A stretch of 64,000 nucleotides of DNA from Eublepharis macularius (GCF_028583425.1 NC_072805.1:20656001-20720000); one strand, 5' to 3'. Counted from the first letter of the stretch, positions 23,891 to 36,170 are shown. Notes: generated from the sequence alone by a model not told the origin. Numbers and translations: made by a program.

Positions 23891-26442
23891 GTGTTATTAG
23901 TACAGCTGAGCTCTAGAGCTTCATGCACAGGAAGCTAAAGCTCAGAATGGTTCTCACCTTTTTCGAACAGCCAACGTGGGTAGAGGCAGTTAATTTGCAA
24001 GAACAGCTTTCGGAGGGTGGCACAGGAATGCCCTGGGAGAAAACTCTGCAAAGACGGCCCCCCATATTTGGGTCATAACAATGAAATGAGTGTGGTTAGT
24101 TGAGGCCGGCATGCAGAGGAGGGAACAAGAACAAGGATGCTCTTAGGTCTCCAAAGTTTGGGGCAAAGAGATGCTGTGGTGGCATTTGAGCTTGTAGTAT
24201 CCAGCACTCTGTGGCTTGTTTCTCTTCATCTTTTGCTGCCTGCAGATACCAGTGTTGAAAAGGATGAATGATCAAGCGATGACGTCAATGTTGCCAGAGA
24301 AGGTTGCCTGTAACAGCTGACAGAACTGATAGCTGCTACAGCTATCTGGAGGCTTTATGGCACATGGAGGCTGATTCAAAAGCTCATAAGTAAATCACCC
24401 CCGAACTCTGACGAATTCAGTGGGGCTGAATACGCAAATGATTGAGCAGCAACTCAGAACAAAGCATGGGATGTTATCTTCAACCCTGTTCGGCAGCTCA
24501 CAGGAGGCGATTTCCCTTGTTTTTCAACTGGGTTTATCCTGGGGGGGGGGGGGGGCGGGGGCGGAATCGGTCTTAGTTGGATGGCGTTTCAAAGAAAGTC
24601 CTTGTCCGTTTCTTAAAGGGATAGATAAGATGGTAGAGGTTCCTGATTGGATCTTCCACTTTTTAAAATAGCAGTGGGTGGTATTTAAATTGGGTCATTC
24701 CTGGGGAGGGTGGGGGGGTCGGCATTTTTCACCAATGTATATCATTGCCTCTAAAGCAAATTGCTTCCGTAGGGGGGATAAGGCAGGTACCCAGGAAGGG
24801 AAGTGCCCCGAACCACCATCTCCAGATGACTCGCTGAATGTACAGTTTTCTGCCTAAGGTACTGCATGCATCACTTCTGCAGCATCGAGGGGAAAGATTT
24901 GTATGTCTGGAGGAGACATGCCGATTTTTCCCCCATGGAAAAGGGGGCTCACATTACCTTGGGTGCAATGCTTTTCCTATGGACTTTCAGACATCCAGCT
25001 GTCTCTCACCAACAGGAGAGAAATCAAGTAATATGTGTATATGTAGCCTCTACCTCATCAGTCATTGGAGATGTCTCTTTTGGGAAGATCGTTGTCCGTT
25101 TGCAAAGAGAGAGCAAGTACCTTTGGAAGATGTATGAAGGTGCAGTTTATGGGGATCTTGCGAGCTGCTAGAATTTCAACCAAAGCTGTTCCTTGGCAGG
25201 TGGCTGGGGCAGACAGCAACTAACAGACTGTGATGTCCTGGCGGAGAGAACTCCCTGCTCTTGCATATCCCACATCTGATTATGGCCTCTCCCTGGAACC
25301 TCAGGAGCAAGGGACATGTTTCTTACACAGAAATGTGGGCTAATATGTAACTTCTAGAATATGTGGCAGAGTGGGAGGGCATTGCCCTGTTCTGGATCTT
25401 GAACTGTGTTTGTAAATGTTAGGATATAAATAAATGAGAGAGAGGAAGGCACATATACCTCTATTCTGGGATCCAGGGCCACTAGTGCCCAGCTATGTTC
25501 TGTCTTCCTCCTTTATAAAATCAAGACTATATAGCTTCAGAAGTCTTCTTCATGTTGGGTGAGTTAAAGATCACACGTTTATACAACCGAACTTGTAGAC
25601 TAGCATGGCCTCAATTTGCCTCAGGGCCATGCAGGGAGGGTAGGGGGAGTTAAAGCATTTGTAACAGGATTATTTTGTCTATGCAAGAAAATCCAGCTGT
25701 GAGTCCATGCTGTAGCACAACCATAGCATAATAGCATAACATCCAGCAGTGGCAGAGATCCATCCATAGTGCCATTTCCAGTGCTGTGCAGGGCTGGAGC
25801 AAGAATAGAGAAGGGGAAGGCCAAAATATTCTGTAGCCAGCAAGAGCCAGCTCAAGCAAGGAGAAAACCTGATGCAGAAGCTAAGCAGAGCCTGGTCTGG
25901 GGGAAGACCTCATCATATGTGATGCCTTGAGCTCTATGGTGCAGGAAAGGTGGGATATATCTGCTCTCAGTAAATACACCCCCGCCACGAGTTGTATTTC
26001 TACAGGTTCAATACATGCAGAGCCTTTGCATATGTCCGATGGAAATCTGTTGACCTCAATTAACTAAAATATTTGTATGAACTGGACTTTTATTAGGGAT
26101 TCTGTCTCCAAAAGAGGCACCATTACTCAGCAGTGGGGCATTTACTTTGCCTGCAGAAGGCCCCAGTTTGGAACGTAGGCAGTGTGAACAGGAGTGGACT
26201 GGCAAATGAACATGGCCCCGGAACAAGCCAAGCCGAGTGGCCCCTGAGGTGCTACAAGCCAAGGCTACAGGGCTCATTCAGCTCAGCAATGCAAACAGTA
26301 GTGGGTATTAGCTCACCCACTGGCAATGATAGTTGGGGGTCAGTTCATCCGTTGTCTTTTCTGATGCTACTGCCACTGGGCAGGAGGAAGCGACAATTGG
26401 TGAACTGACATGAACTACTGTTGCTGATGAAGGGTCTAAAAG

Positions 26443-26708
26443 TAGGGATGCCAGGCACCTGAAACATCAACAGGAGGAAAACAAGGGAAAATGAGGTCAT
26501 GCATCAGCATTGCACTGGTGTGCTGACATCACTTCCGGCAATAACCAGAAGTGATGTCACGACGGTGGGAGTGGGGCTCAGGGATTTGCAAAAACTATGG
26601 TTCAGCCAGAAGAGACATCAGCGTGCTGCTGTGATGCTGACATGCCTGTCCCTGTTCCCACCCCCTCAATGTTCCTGGGGCTTGCAATCTATGGCCTGGC
26701 AACCCTAG
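26443..26708. repeat. Interspersed element with TAGGGATGCCAGG / CCTGGCAACCCTA ends
   Basis: The termini are inverted copies of each other (13 bases with one mismatch). The same end sequence borders elements at 31912-32204 and 50571-50912. A target duplication is not clear in this copy. Confidence 0.6.
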
Positions 26709-27249
26709 GACTGAGCCACATGGCCCTCTGAGGTTCTGTCAGAGTTGACAGAGTTTGAATATCCTTGTTTGTGGCTACCAGACCTACTGGGAAATTTCCC
26801 TGTAAGTTAAATGGCCAGTTCACTCCTGGGTGTGAAAAGATCTCTGCTGGAGACCCGGGAGAGCTGCTGCCAGCCAGAGTAGACAATACTGATCTTGATA
26901 GATCAATGCTCTGACTCAGTAGTCAGCAGCCTCATGCGTTCAGTCATGAAAGTGTGGGAGAAAGGAGGAGAAGGCAGAGAAGAAATTATGCACACACACC
27001 CCAAACGGGGGGAGGGGGTTGGCATGGGGGGAGGCAAAGCTACAGTTTGGAATTGTACAGTGACTCTGTACCTTGCAGTCTCTTGTAAGCTGCATATTCT
27101 GGTACAAAGTCTCCCCTAATTTGAGATACAGGAACAGAATAAGCTCTCCATATTCTGAGTACCTTCTAGACTAGAGAACTAGCGTGTTAACGATTCGTTT
27201 CTTAAGAGGTGCTTTGCTTCATGCACTGCGACATACTCATACAGGGATC

Positions 27250-27452
27250 CAGGGCTTTTTTTCAGGGGGAACGCGGGGGAAAGGAGTTCCGGAACCTCTT
27301 GAAAATGGTCACATGGCAGTGCGCGGGGGGGGGGACAATCTCAACTCCCCTCTGTTTGGAGATCAGGGGGCGGGGCCACCAGCCATGTGACCATTTTCTC
27401 CAAGGGCAACCCACTGAGTTCCACCACCTCTTTTCCCAGAAAAAAAGCCCTG
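27250..27452. mobile_element. hAT-type element, family D copy, inverted
   Basis: Ends CAGGGCTTTTTTTC and GAAAAAAAGCCCTG are flanked by a perfect 8-bp duplication, cagggatc (27242-27249 and 27453-27460). The internal order is reversed relative to the copy at 1067: the ggaacgcgggg/ggttcc end is on the left. At 203 bp it is the shortest copy; most of the left palindrome arm is missing. Confidence 0.92.
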
Positions 27453-27989
27453 CAGGGATCAGTGACTCACGCCAGCGGAAATAGCAAAGAAGAGCAGAAT
27501 GTGACACTTGGGAGCAGAGTTGAGGATCCTGGGGTTCTCGGATCTATTTTTTTAAAGAGAGCAAAGAGTTGTTTGAATTTGTGTTAGGTGTGCCTACCGA
27601 AATAGAAGCTAGAGGGCTGGCGGAAGAAGATTTTTTGGAGCTGTATGTACGTGTTGGGTGTGCTGTTACAGTTTCCTTAAAAACTCTTTCCCCAATAAAA
27701 CCAGAATACGTTATGCAAAAGTGTAAACACGCCGCTGCAGAATCCACCCTTTGTTGATACAGAACTTTCAGGGGATTTAGTTCAGACCCAACTGTAATTT
27801 TTTTCTGCCTTTATGTTGTACAGCTCCAAGCACACATCCAAATAGATGTTGGAAAGACTAAACGAATAAATAAATAAGCACTACTTTTTTTCTCTGCAAA
27901 GTGAACATTAAAGAGGAACTTATTACAATAAAATAAAGGTCATCTCAAATCAGAAGGTGAGAGTCATGGTGGTACAGACAAACATTCTC

Positions 27990-27995
27990 TTTATT
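27990..27995 (-). terminator. GNAO1: Candidate distal GNAO1 polyadenylation signal
   Basis: TTTATT on the + strand is AATAAA on the GNAO1 strand, in the context agcttaataaagagaatg. Other AATAAA matches lie closer to the stop (about 30878-30888 and 30771), so shorter transcripts are possible. Confidence 0.35.
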
Positions 27996-30802
27996 AAGCT
28001 ACACATGAATTTTCCATTAGTCAGAGAAAGAAATTGGCAGTGTCTAATAGATCACAGAAATCTCACTGATTGGTAATAGAAAGGCTTAGAAAGACCTGGC
28101 GCTTTTAAGATATATATTTATATATATATTCTTTAGTTTTTCCTCTTTAATCTGTTTTATTTTTTAATTTGAAATAGGTGCAACTGGCTTTCTCAAGCAG
28201 AGGTACCTCTAAAAAGTGAAATCGTGAAGACATTTGAGAACTAATCCAAGTAGAAATGACAAAGGGTTGGTCATGAAAACTGTGGCTTTTTAAATAATGT
28301 AAACACTACATTTGATTTTGATTTTTTAATTTTTTTTGGGCTTTTTTCTGTGTTTTAAAATTTTTTTTAGATGCTTTTCTTTTTTCTTGTTTTTTGTATT
28401 TTTTTTGTTTTCGCAGCACGAACATCCCCACATGAGAGAGAGAGAGAGAGAGAAAGAGAAAACACCATTCACTAAAAGGAAGGATGAGAGGATGGGGAAA
28501 AGAAGCCACACAAAGAAAAGCATTCACTGGGAAGTGTGGAAAATAATTTTTTAAAAAATTCAGAACAACAAAAAAATTAACTTCTGAACCCAAACTAACC
28601 CATTTTCTTTTTTTTAAAAAAATGAGACCGAGAAACAAAGAAAGCAAGAGAAAAGAACAGAAATGGGTATGCGATAACACAGTGTCTTTCAGAGCAAAAA
28701 ACTCAAAACAAAAATTTGGGAAGTTTTGGCCACTTGGGACCACAGACAGCTGTGCTTATATTTTTTAAAAATACAAATCCAGAGAATGAATGAGACTTTT
28801 CAGAACAATGAATTGTTATTAAAATGGAGGAGGGGGAGAGATGCATCGCTTTCTGGTCACCTGGCCCAGTCTGAAGGCAGGTTTGCTTGATTATCATTTA
28901 CACAAAGAGGCGTATGGGTGGAAAATGTCCCTGGACATTCTCCGAGGCAAATCTGCTAGTGGGCTATAATGTGTACAGTAATGACTAAATATGAAGAAAT
29001 CCACTGAAGTTTTCCATTGAGATTCCAGAACTGACCATATTTTCCTATCTAAAGTACATCCCTTTTAGGTCACAGCTAAGGTGGGTGGGCTGCAGGGTCA
29101 ATGGAAGAATTTCACCTCCCTTTTCCCACCCCCATGGACTAAAAACAGCACCTGTAAGAGAGGAGGGGGAAACAGGGAGGTAGGACTGAGCCCCATAAAC
29201 TCCCATGTTCTGTATTCCCCAGGGATGAAGGTTGTTCTGGATATTCGGCAAAGGCAAACAATCCTTCAACTTTCTAAGCTGATTATGGATACCCGGAAAC
29301 CCTACATGAAAGGTCTTCAGGGCTCCACATTGTGATGGCCATTAAGATTGTAAAGACTAAAGGCGGCCATTTTGTTTCCCCTGAGGCCCTTGTTTCTCCT
29401 GCTAAAGCCAAGATGTTACCTGCACCATTGACAACTTGCAATTACAACAAACTCAGATGGAGAAAGCCTCTTAGAATGGTTGCAAGCTGTTACTGTGTGC
29501 ATGTGTATATGTATGTGTGTGTGTGATAAATAAAGCAGAAAGAGAATGTGGGAGATTTCCTTTCTTTTTTGTACGTACAAAGCATGTGGAGGGAGGAATC
29601 TTTCAGTCTCCCCCCTTTCTTAATTTCCACTTTTGTTTGTTTAGAGTCTAAACTTGGCTAAAACCAGGTTTTACAGCATCCTACGGAAACTCACAGCCAC
29701 CATTCCAATGATTCAGGACATCATACACTTAGGCGATAAGGAAGGCCGTGTCTTTATACAAAGGCCCAAAGGGCATGCTATTTAGCAAAGAGAAGGCTAC
29801 CAGAAAGGTCCATGTAAAGTTGGCTAGACAGGCAGACAGACAGACAAACGGAGGAGGAGGTCTGGGCATACATATGTTAGGAGGGAAAGAAAATCCTGAA
29901 ACCAAACACATTCGAAAGGAGGAAATCCCCAAACTAGAGCCAAATATTTGAACTGAGTTGTAATTTTGTGGTAAAAGGGGAAACATATTCTCCCCATCGT
30001 CTCTTCTAGAGCTTGGCACTGACAATTTTCATAGGCAAATGCCATCTTCTGGTCGCAGGGGGCACTACTGCAACTTTCAAGCCTTCTCTTTCGTGCAGTC
30101 TCTTGTGCTGGTTTAAGACAGAAGAATCCTCACTTCTGCCTTTTAACTTGGGATGAGTTTTCTTTTACATAATCAGTAAAGATACCACCCCATAATCTCT
30201 TTATGGGGGAAGAGGGGGAACCTTAACCCGTTTCTGAATTTTCGTTTCCCACAACTTTTTTGTTCGAATGGGTTTTAAAGACACAAGAGCTGAACGGAAC
30301 CGAGAGGTCCTGAAAGCCCAGCCGACACGGCAAAAGATGCAGTGTAGCCATAACTTTGATGGAAAGTTTCCACATATGGTGGTACCTTAAAAAAAATCCA
30401 CAGGAACCAGGAAAAAAGGAGAAGATTTCCCCCCCCTACCCTATCCCCAAAAGCACCCTATGCACAAAGGAGTCTTTAAAAAAATAACAATACCACTTTT
30501 TTTTTTTTAAGAAAGTTGATTCTTTTTTAAAATTCACAGGCTGTCTTATGTTTCATATATGTTGGTGGAGAGTTTAAAAAATCCATTGATCTTTTTTTTT
30601 TTCTTGGCATGTTCAGGAAGCCAAATATTTAAATTTAATTGTTTGTTATTGTCAGGTAGGGCTGAAAACTTGTCAGGGGGGTATCAGTTCTGTCCACAGC
30701 TCTTTGAGGCAAACTTAAAAAAAAATGTGTTTTCATATATATATATATATATAATTTTTCATTATGCCTTTTTATTTACCAACTTGCATGATTCATTAAT
30801 AT

Positions 30803-30838
30803 TGTGTGTGTGCGTGTGTGTGCGTGTGTGTGTGTGAG
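30803..30838. repeat. GT microsatellite in probable GNAO1 3' UTR
   Basis: An interrupted (GT)n run with two GTGC interruptions. On the GNAO1 strand it is (CA)n. Confidence 0.85.
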
Positions 30839-30954
30839 AGACTCGTATTTTGTTTTTGCCTTTTTTTTTTCAAATATTTTATTTTATTTTCCTCTCGGTG
30901 TGATTGTTTCCAAATAAGTTGCTTGCTATACAGAATGGGAGAGGGAGGGGGGGG

Positions 30955-31206
<252 letters not shown>

Positions 31207-31256
31207 TCAACAACAACAAAAAGTAGTAAAGAACATTCTGGCCCAACTTTAACGAC

Positions 31257-31406
31257 GGCCATTTCCACACACGTTGAATAATGCACTTTCAATGCACTTT
31301 AGCAATCCTTTGGAAGTGGATTTTTTGTTTCACACATGGAAAAGCAGTTCCAAATGTTCACTAAAGAGTATTGAAAGTGGATTACCCAACGTGTGTGGAA
31401 GCAGCC
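31257..31406. mobile_element. Fold-back element, family A copy 1
   Basis: The left arm ggccatttccacacacgttg, continuing to gcactttcaat, is mirrored on the right (attgaaagtg, then caacgtgtgtggaagcagcc). The element is a hairpin-forming short transposon. A close relative lies at 43893-44036. I see no clear target duplication, so the superfamily is open. Confidence 0.8.
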
Positions 31407-31622
31407 AGTGTGTTGCAAGTGAAATACAAAATCTGTTGGATAAATTCCTCATTGGGGTGCATCCATCCATGCATCCATGAATCCAGCCATCCATCCTCCA
31501 AGCAGCCCTTCTCTAGCTTCAGGAGCCTCCCTTCAATTTAAGTACTTGTAAGAACTTACGTTGGAGGAAGGTTCCTTAGATTGGAGGAAAGCTTCAAACT
31601 TCAGCCAAAAGTAAAGATGGGG

Positions 31623-31815
31623 GAGAGCCAGTTTGGTGTACCGGTTAAGAGTGTCAGGACTCCAATCTGGAGAACCGGGTTTGATTCCCCACTCCTCTGC
31701 CTGAAGCCAGCTGCGTGACCTTGGGTCAGTCACAGCTCTCTCAGAGCTCTCTCAGCCCCACCCACCTCATAGGGTTATTGTTGTGAGGATAATAAGAACA
31801 CACTTTGTAAACCTC
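31623..31815 (+). mobile_element. tRNA-derived SINE (Sauria-type)
   Basis: It starts gagagccagtttggtgtacc and has a tRNA-like B box (gggtttgattccc), then the characteristic gaagccagctgcgtgacctt and cagccccacccacctcatag. The tail is truncated at about gtaaacctct. Relatives lie at 54354, 57247 and 62458. Sauria SINEs are known from squamates and are moved by BovB-type LINEs. Confidence 0.85.
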
Positions 31816-31911
31816 TGCAGGACAAAGGTTGCCTAGGGGTGAGTGTCAGCAGCTGCTGTCCTGATGGGGAAGGTGGCCTGGGGCTCTGTGGAGGCCCCCC
31901 ACAGCTGAGGT

Positions 31912-32204
31912 AGGGCTGTCAAGTCCTCTTACCCTCCTGGTAGGAGGGGAGGGCCTGGCATTTTCCTCACGGATCTTTTTGTGTGAGTTTGCTTCCAGCA
32001 GGGTGCAATGTCATCACTTGAGGAAGTGATGTCATAGTTCCCAGAGGGAGTGCACCCACTACGTGCTGTCCCAGGAGGTTTTTTTGCCTCCTGGGCCCGT
32101 TCCCCAGGCTTTCCCCCTCTGCTGGCCAGGTTGAGTGGCAGTGGGGGGGGCACAGGCTGGGAGCAGGGGATCCTCTGCCCTCACCGGGGGACCTGGCAGC
32201 CCTA
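31912..32204. mobile_element. hAT-like element with TAGGGCTGTCAAG ends
   Basis: The inverted ends TAGGGCTGTCAAG and CCTGGCAGCCCTA are flanked by an 8-bp duplication with one mismatch: agctgagg (31904-31911) and agctgcgg (32205-32212). It is about 293 bp and has no coding capacity. Confidence 0.75.
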
Positions 32205-32659
32205 AGCTGCGGTTCTGACCAAGGTGGCACTGCAGGGCTTGGGGACAGTGCCTGCTGCTGCAGGGCTAGCGGGGGAAGCAGACAGGAGCACAGCATCACT
32301 GGACACGTGGCTTGGAAAACTCTTGGAGATTCAGAGGTGGTTCCTGGGGAGGCCAGAATTTGGGGAGGGGGAGCTCAGCGAGAAGTGATGCCATACATTC
32401 TGCCTACTGGAGCAGCCATTTCCTCCAGGGGAACTGATCTCTGTAGCCTGGAGATGAGTTGTAATTCCTGGAGAACACCAGGCCCCTCCTTGAGGGTGGT
32501 TTCCCTTGATCAGAAACCGTCCCCAAGGACTGGCACATCTCCTTGGTGGGAACCCACTGCAGAATCCTCTGCCATGCTATTGGCGAGTAGAGCGTGGCAC
32601 TTAGATCTCCGGTTTAATTCACACCTGCCAATTCATTGCTGAAAGGCAGCAACATCAAG

Positions 32660-32892
32660 GGTTGACTGCACATCTGGCTCAGTCATTACAGAACAAGCAC
32701 CAGATTACCAGACTGGGGAGGTCTGCATTCAAATTCCCGGTTTGTCACGAAGCGCCCTGGTGACCTTGGGCCAGTCTCTCAAACTAGCCTATGTCACAGG
32801 GTGATTGTGAGGAATAATTGGTAAGGAAACCATGTCCACTTCTCTAAGTTACTTGGAGAAAGGTGGGATAAAAAATATAATAAAGTAGGCAC
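32660..32892 (+). mobile_element. Decayed CORE-SINE
   Basis: The sequence shows a tRNA-like head (agaacaagcaccagattacc), a B-box remnant (cattcaaattcccgg) and the core ctggtgaccttgggccagtc. The end is a LINE-like tail (gagaaaggtgggataaaaaa). It is older than the copy at 11812. Confidence 0.65.
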
Positions 32893-33483
32893 ACAATGAC
32901 AATTATTTATAACTTGTTTATCTAAAATAGTCCCTAGTATGAAAAGCTGTGAAGACACAGGTAAGAAGAACTGACAAAGTTGTTTTCCAGAGTACCAATT
33001 TCGAGTCTTTGAAAACAAGGTTGCAAAACTGCGGAGTGTCAGATTTTCTTGTTGTGTGAACCCTTGTCACTCAGTGTACATGCGCTCTACTGCCAAGCTA
33101 GGGAAGTCACCATAGTTCAATGGCAAAGCAAATGCTCTGAACGCAGATCATTCTAGCTTTTGTTTCCATTGTCTTTGGTTAAAAGGGTCCCAGGTTAAAA
33201 GGGTCCTTTGGTTAAAAGGGTCCTCTGCCTGAGACATGGGAGAGCTGCTTCTAATTAGAATACAACCAGTTGTTCCAATGGTTTGACCCAAAATTAAGCA
33301 ACTCCATATATTCCTATGGCACCTTAGCAATAAACATGTGAACTGACCATTGGTTGCCTCTAAATGCTGTCGCCCTGTCTAGAGGAGCTACATTAAGGCC
33401 GTTATAAGTTCATTGGTTCAGGCTTCCTAAGATCTGACAGGCCCGGTTTTGGCTTGTCACCCTGGGAGTGGAACGTGCAGCTC

Positions 33484-33603
33484 AGGGCCAAGCTACAAGT
33501 GACGAATGACACTTGAACGGCAAGTGGATTGAGTGGAGGGCAAGTGAACAGGGAGAAATACACTTGCTGTTCAAGTGTCATTCGTCACTTGTAGCTTGGC
33601 CCT
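33484..33603. mobile_element. PIF/Harbinger-like fold-back element, family C copy 1
   Basis: The arms agggccaagctacaagtgac and their mirror are almost perfect over about 40 bases (gtcattcgtcacttgtagct at the right). Trimmed to GGGCCAAG...CTTGGCCC the element is flanked by TCA on both sides, a 3-bp TNA target duplication. It is 120 bp, the shortest of the family. Confidence 0.8.
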
Positions 33604-33859
33604 CAGTTAATTAATTGCACCTGTGAGCTGTTGCTCAGACTAGGTGGCCTTGAGGCACAAGGGAGTCTTGGCTCCGCATGTTCTCTTTCCCTGTTCTCAG
33701 GCGAGCAACGCTGATAGCGAAGTGTGCCTTGACTGGCTGACATTACTAGAAAAGATGGCTCCTCGCTGCATTCGGTTCCATCTTCCAGCTAACGTCTCAT
33801 CATCATTCTATGCTACCTTATTCCATCTGCATGTGAGAGATTTTGCTCCATGTCAGGCC

Positions 33860-34130
33860 TGAGATGACCAGAGTGGCCTGGCATGGCTTATGGACTTTGT
33901 TGTGAGTATGAACCCTCAAGCCTCTTCGGAGAAATGCAAGTTAGCGAGCTTATGTCTAGATAGATAGTTTTAGCCAAGAAACAGATAAGTTGTTTGTTAT
34001 TTTATTGACTTTGCTTGTGCCTTAATAGAGTGGCTCCTGCACCCCTGCACACACTCGCCTACGCTAATAAACAACCATTATATTTACGCCTGTGTCTTGA
34101 GTTTCTGACCAGCTGCGTGCAAATCCACCC
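33860..34130 (+). mobile_element. Possible solo LTR of an endogenous retrovirus (fossil)
   Basis: The run ctacgctaataaacaaccat followed by a tcttgagtttctgacc stretch and a CCCA end looks like the R-U5 part of a retroviral LTR with its polyadenylation signal. The left end is not clear, and I find neither a flanking duplication nor internal coding DNA. The assignment rests on general shape only and the age is unknown. Confidence 0.3.
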
Positions 34131-34784
34131 AGAGTAAAGAACCCGGAGACTGGGAAGTCTCAAACAAATCCTGGTAGTTCAACCCTCCCGGAGGGCTGCC
34201 AGGGGGCTGAGTGGCTGGGAGCAGCACTTGGAACGGTGGCCTGGGGGATGAATGCCTAGATATGCCCTCATTCAAAGAGAGAAGTGATCAGTGTGTGGGA
34301 ACCAGTTTCTATGCACAGATCCTATCAGGAAGAACGACAGACTACAGCCCTTTTCCTTGATGTACTGACTTTGTATGAACTGGGACTGTTTTTCATAGGG
34401 TGGAAGTGTTTCCTGCACCTGCCGTCTGAGATGGAACAGCTCCACAGAAACTGTACCAAGATGCTGGTCTGATTTTTTTTGGTGTGCGCGCTCGAGTTCA
34501 ACATTAAACGACTGAATCTTCTTTCTCTGTGGTTAGAACCTGCCAACATCACAGCTGCTCGGCCAATGGCTGGGGCCCCAGCAGATGACAGATAAGCAGG
34601 CAGCCAGGTTTTGTTTAAATTTTCAAGGGAAGATACCTCTCAAGCAGTGCTGGATAAGCCTGGGAACTTTACGCTGAACCATATTCTGGGCCTCAACATA
34701 CTCAGTCTGATCCATCTGCCACTGATTCTCTGGTCTTAGGCTCCTGTGCTTCTAGGTTCTTGATCAGTGAAGGCGAAGACCTCA

Positions 34785-34943
<159 letters not shown>

Positions 34944-34962
34944 CTATGGCACAGCACGAACC

Positions 34963-35028
34963 GGAAAAGAAAAAGACAGGGACAGACAAAAGAAAGAGGG
35001 AGGGAAAGAGAGAAAGAAAGAGAGAAAG
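34963..35028 (-). promoter_or_regulatory. GNAO1: Long pyrimidine tract upstream of exon 7A acceptor
   Basis: On the GNAO1 strand this 66-base stretch is almost entirely C and T, with repeated CTTTCT and TTCTTT units. It ends 20 bases before the exon start. The bases immediately before the AG (cgtgctgtgccatag) are a poor pyrimidine tract. Such layouts are bound by PTB-type splicing repressors in other genes; a role here is inference. Confidence 0.45.
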
Positions 35029-35152
35029 TTAGGCTTAGGAAAAGAAAATTGTTACCAAATGAGCAACTGGGAAAAGCATGAAGAACCATGGCAGAAAAAA
35101 AAAACACACCACAGCACAGTTATAGATCAATAAGGCAGTTAAGGTAAGAAGG

Positions 35153-35245
35153 TGGGGAATTTATTTTATTTTATATATTTTACTTCATTTATACCCCACC
35201 TTTCTTCCCCTATGGGAATTCAAAGCGGCTTTCATCATTTATGTT
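35153..35245 (-). repeat. SINE/LINE tail fragment
   Basis: The sequence ttatataccccacctttctt with aattcaaagcggctttcatc is the inverse of the common reptile SINE/LINE tail. Only the tail is present. Confidence 0.5.
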
Positions 35246-36170
35246 TTCTTTAGCTCAGGTCATCAACTTTTCTTTCTTCAAATAAAAATTATCTTCCAAC
35301 AATGGTTCTGGGCTGCACAAGAATGGCCCTTTCCCTTCACCAGTTTAAATGTTTGTGACCATTCTGTGTCACCATAGTTGTTGAGCTACAGTACTCTGCC
35401 ACCTCTTTCTGCAGCATGGCTCCCCTGGATCCCAGTAGGCTGCCTTCCCACTATCCTCTGTGCAATGGATACATGCTTTCAACTTGGTATCCAGTTGCTG
35501 CACCATTTCTTCCAAAGGGATTACTTTGTCGGTGAAAATCATACTGAAAGTCTTCCACTGTATGGAGGAAAGCAATTGCAAGTCAAGATTTTGTTGTCTT
35601 TCAGGGGAACATGGTGGTCACTAGAAGCAGGTATCTAAGTCAAGGCTGGATCCAAGAAATCAATTTGGTCCCCTGTTTTTGTGAACAGCTGGGCTCAGCA
35701 GCTTCTCTGCTGTGTCTCAAATGAACATTCTTCCATTCATTTTAAGAGCATATTGCAACTTCTGGATTTTTAAAATCCACTCCATTAAACACGTTGCCAG
35801 ACTAGGGGGTGGGGGGCGGGTGAGGAGAGAAATGAGATTCAGTTGCTGGAAATTGGCTGCCAAGAATCCGTATAACACCATTAAGTGGCGACCTTCCACT
35901 TTACTGCTTCGCTTGAGTTCCATTACATTAAACGGCAGGGGATATTATGTATGAACCATTTTATGCAAAAGCCATTAGAGGGAAGCTGAACAGGGAAAGC
36001 AATCTGGTAAAAGACATGTCGGACCATACTCTGGAAATTTTCCAGCAAAAGGGATGTTCTCCTTTAGAAGAAATGTGTGCATGCAGGGGACAAAAGGTAA
36101 AGCCTAACGGCAGTTTGCATAATATTGTTGAATATAAGGGGACTGCTGGATTGGACGCAAGATCCATTCT

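Larger units (their letters stand above)
18990..27969. other. Intergenic DNA between the 3' ends of AMFR and GNAO1
   Basis: About 9 kb with no recognisable gene. It holds a CR1-like remnant (about 19840-19995), a repeat with GGGTTGCCAG-type ends (26443-26708), another at about 21594 with only one end visible, a long hAT-type relative (23036-23890), a hAT-type element at 27250-27452, and a G run at 24541-24564. The stretches 20000-21590 and 24000-26440 are largely unassigned. Confidence 0.7.
27970..30954 (-). other. GNAO1: Probable GNAO1 alpha-o1 3' UTR
   Basis: This is sequence directly downstream of the exon 8A stop on the - strand. The first bases after the stop (through ctgtatagcaagcaac) resemble what I recall of mammalian alpha-o1 3' UTR. 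The region is AT-rich with GT and AT repeats (30803-30838, 30735-30753), a GA repeat (28437-28460) and no recognisable transposons, in contrast to the intergenic DNA. In mammals an intron interrupts this UTR; I cannot place one here. The far end is set by the polyadenylation signal candidate at 27990-27995. Confidence 0.45.

Noticed and set aside
25870-25980. A second 5S-derived SINE
   Set aside because: The stretch gcagaagctaagcagagcct resembles the 5S core, but nothing on either side confirms it and the match is short.
28306-28743. A 145-codon open frame on the - strand
   Set aside because: It lies in the probable GNAO1 3' UTR and is made of T-rich and A-rich runs that encode phenylalanine, lysine and leucine strings. 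No family is recognisable.
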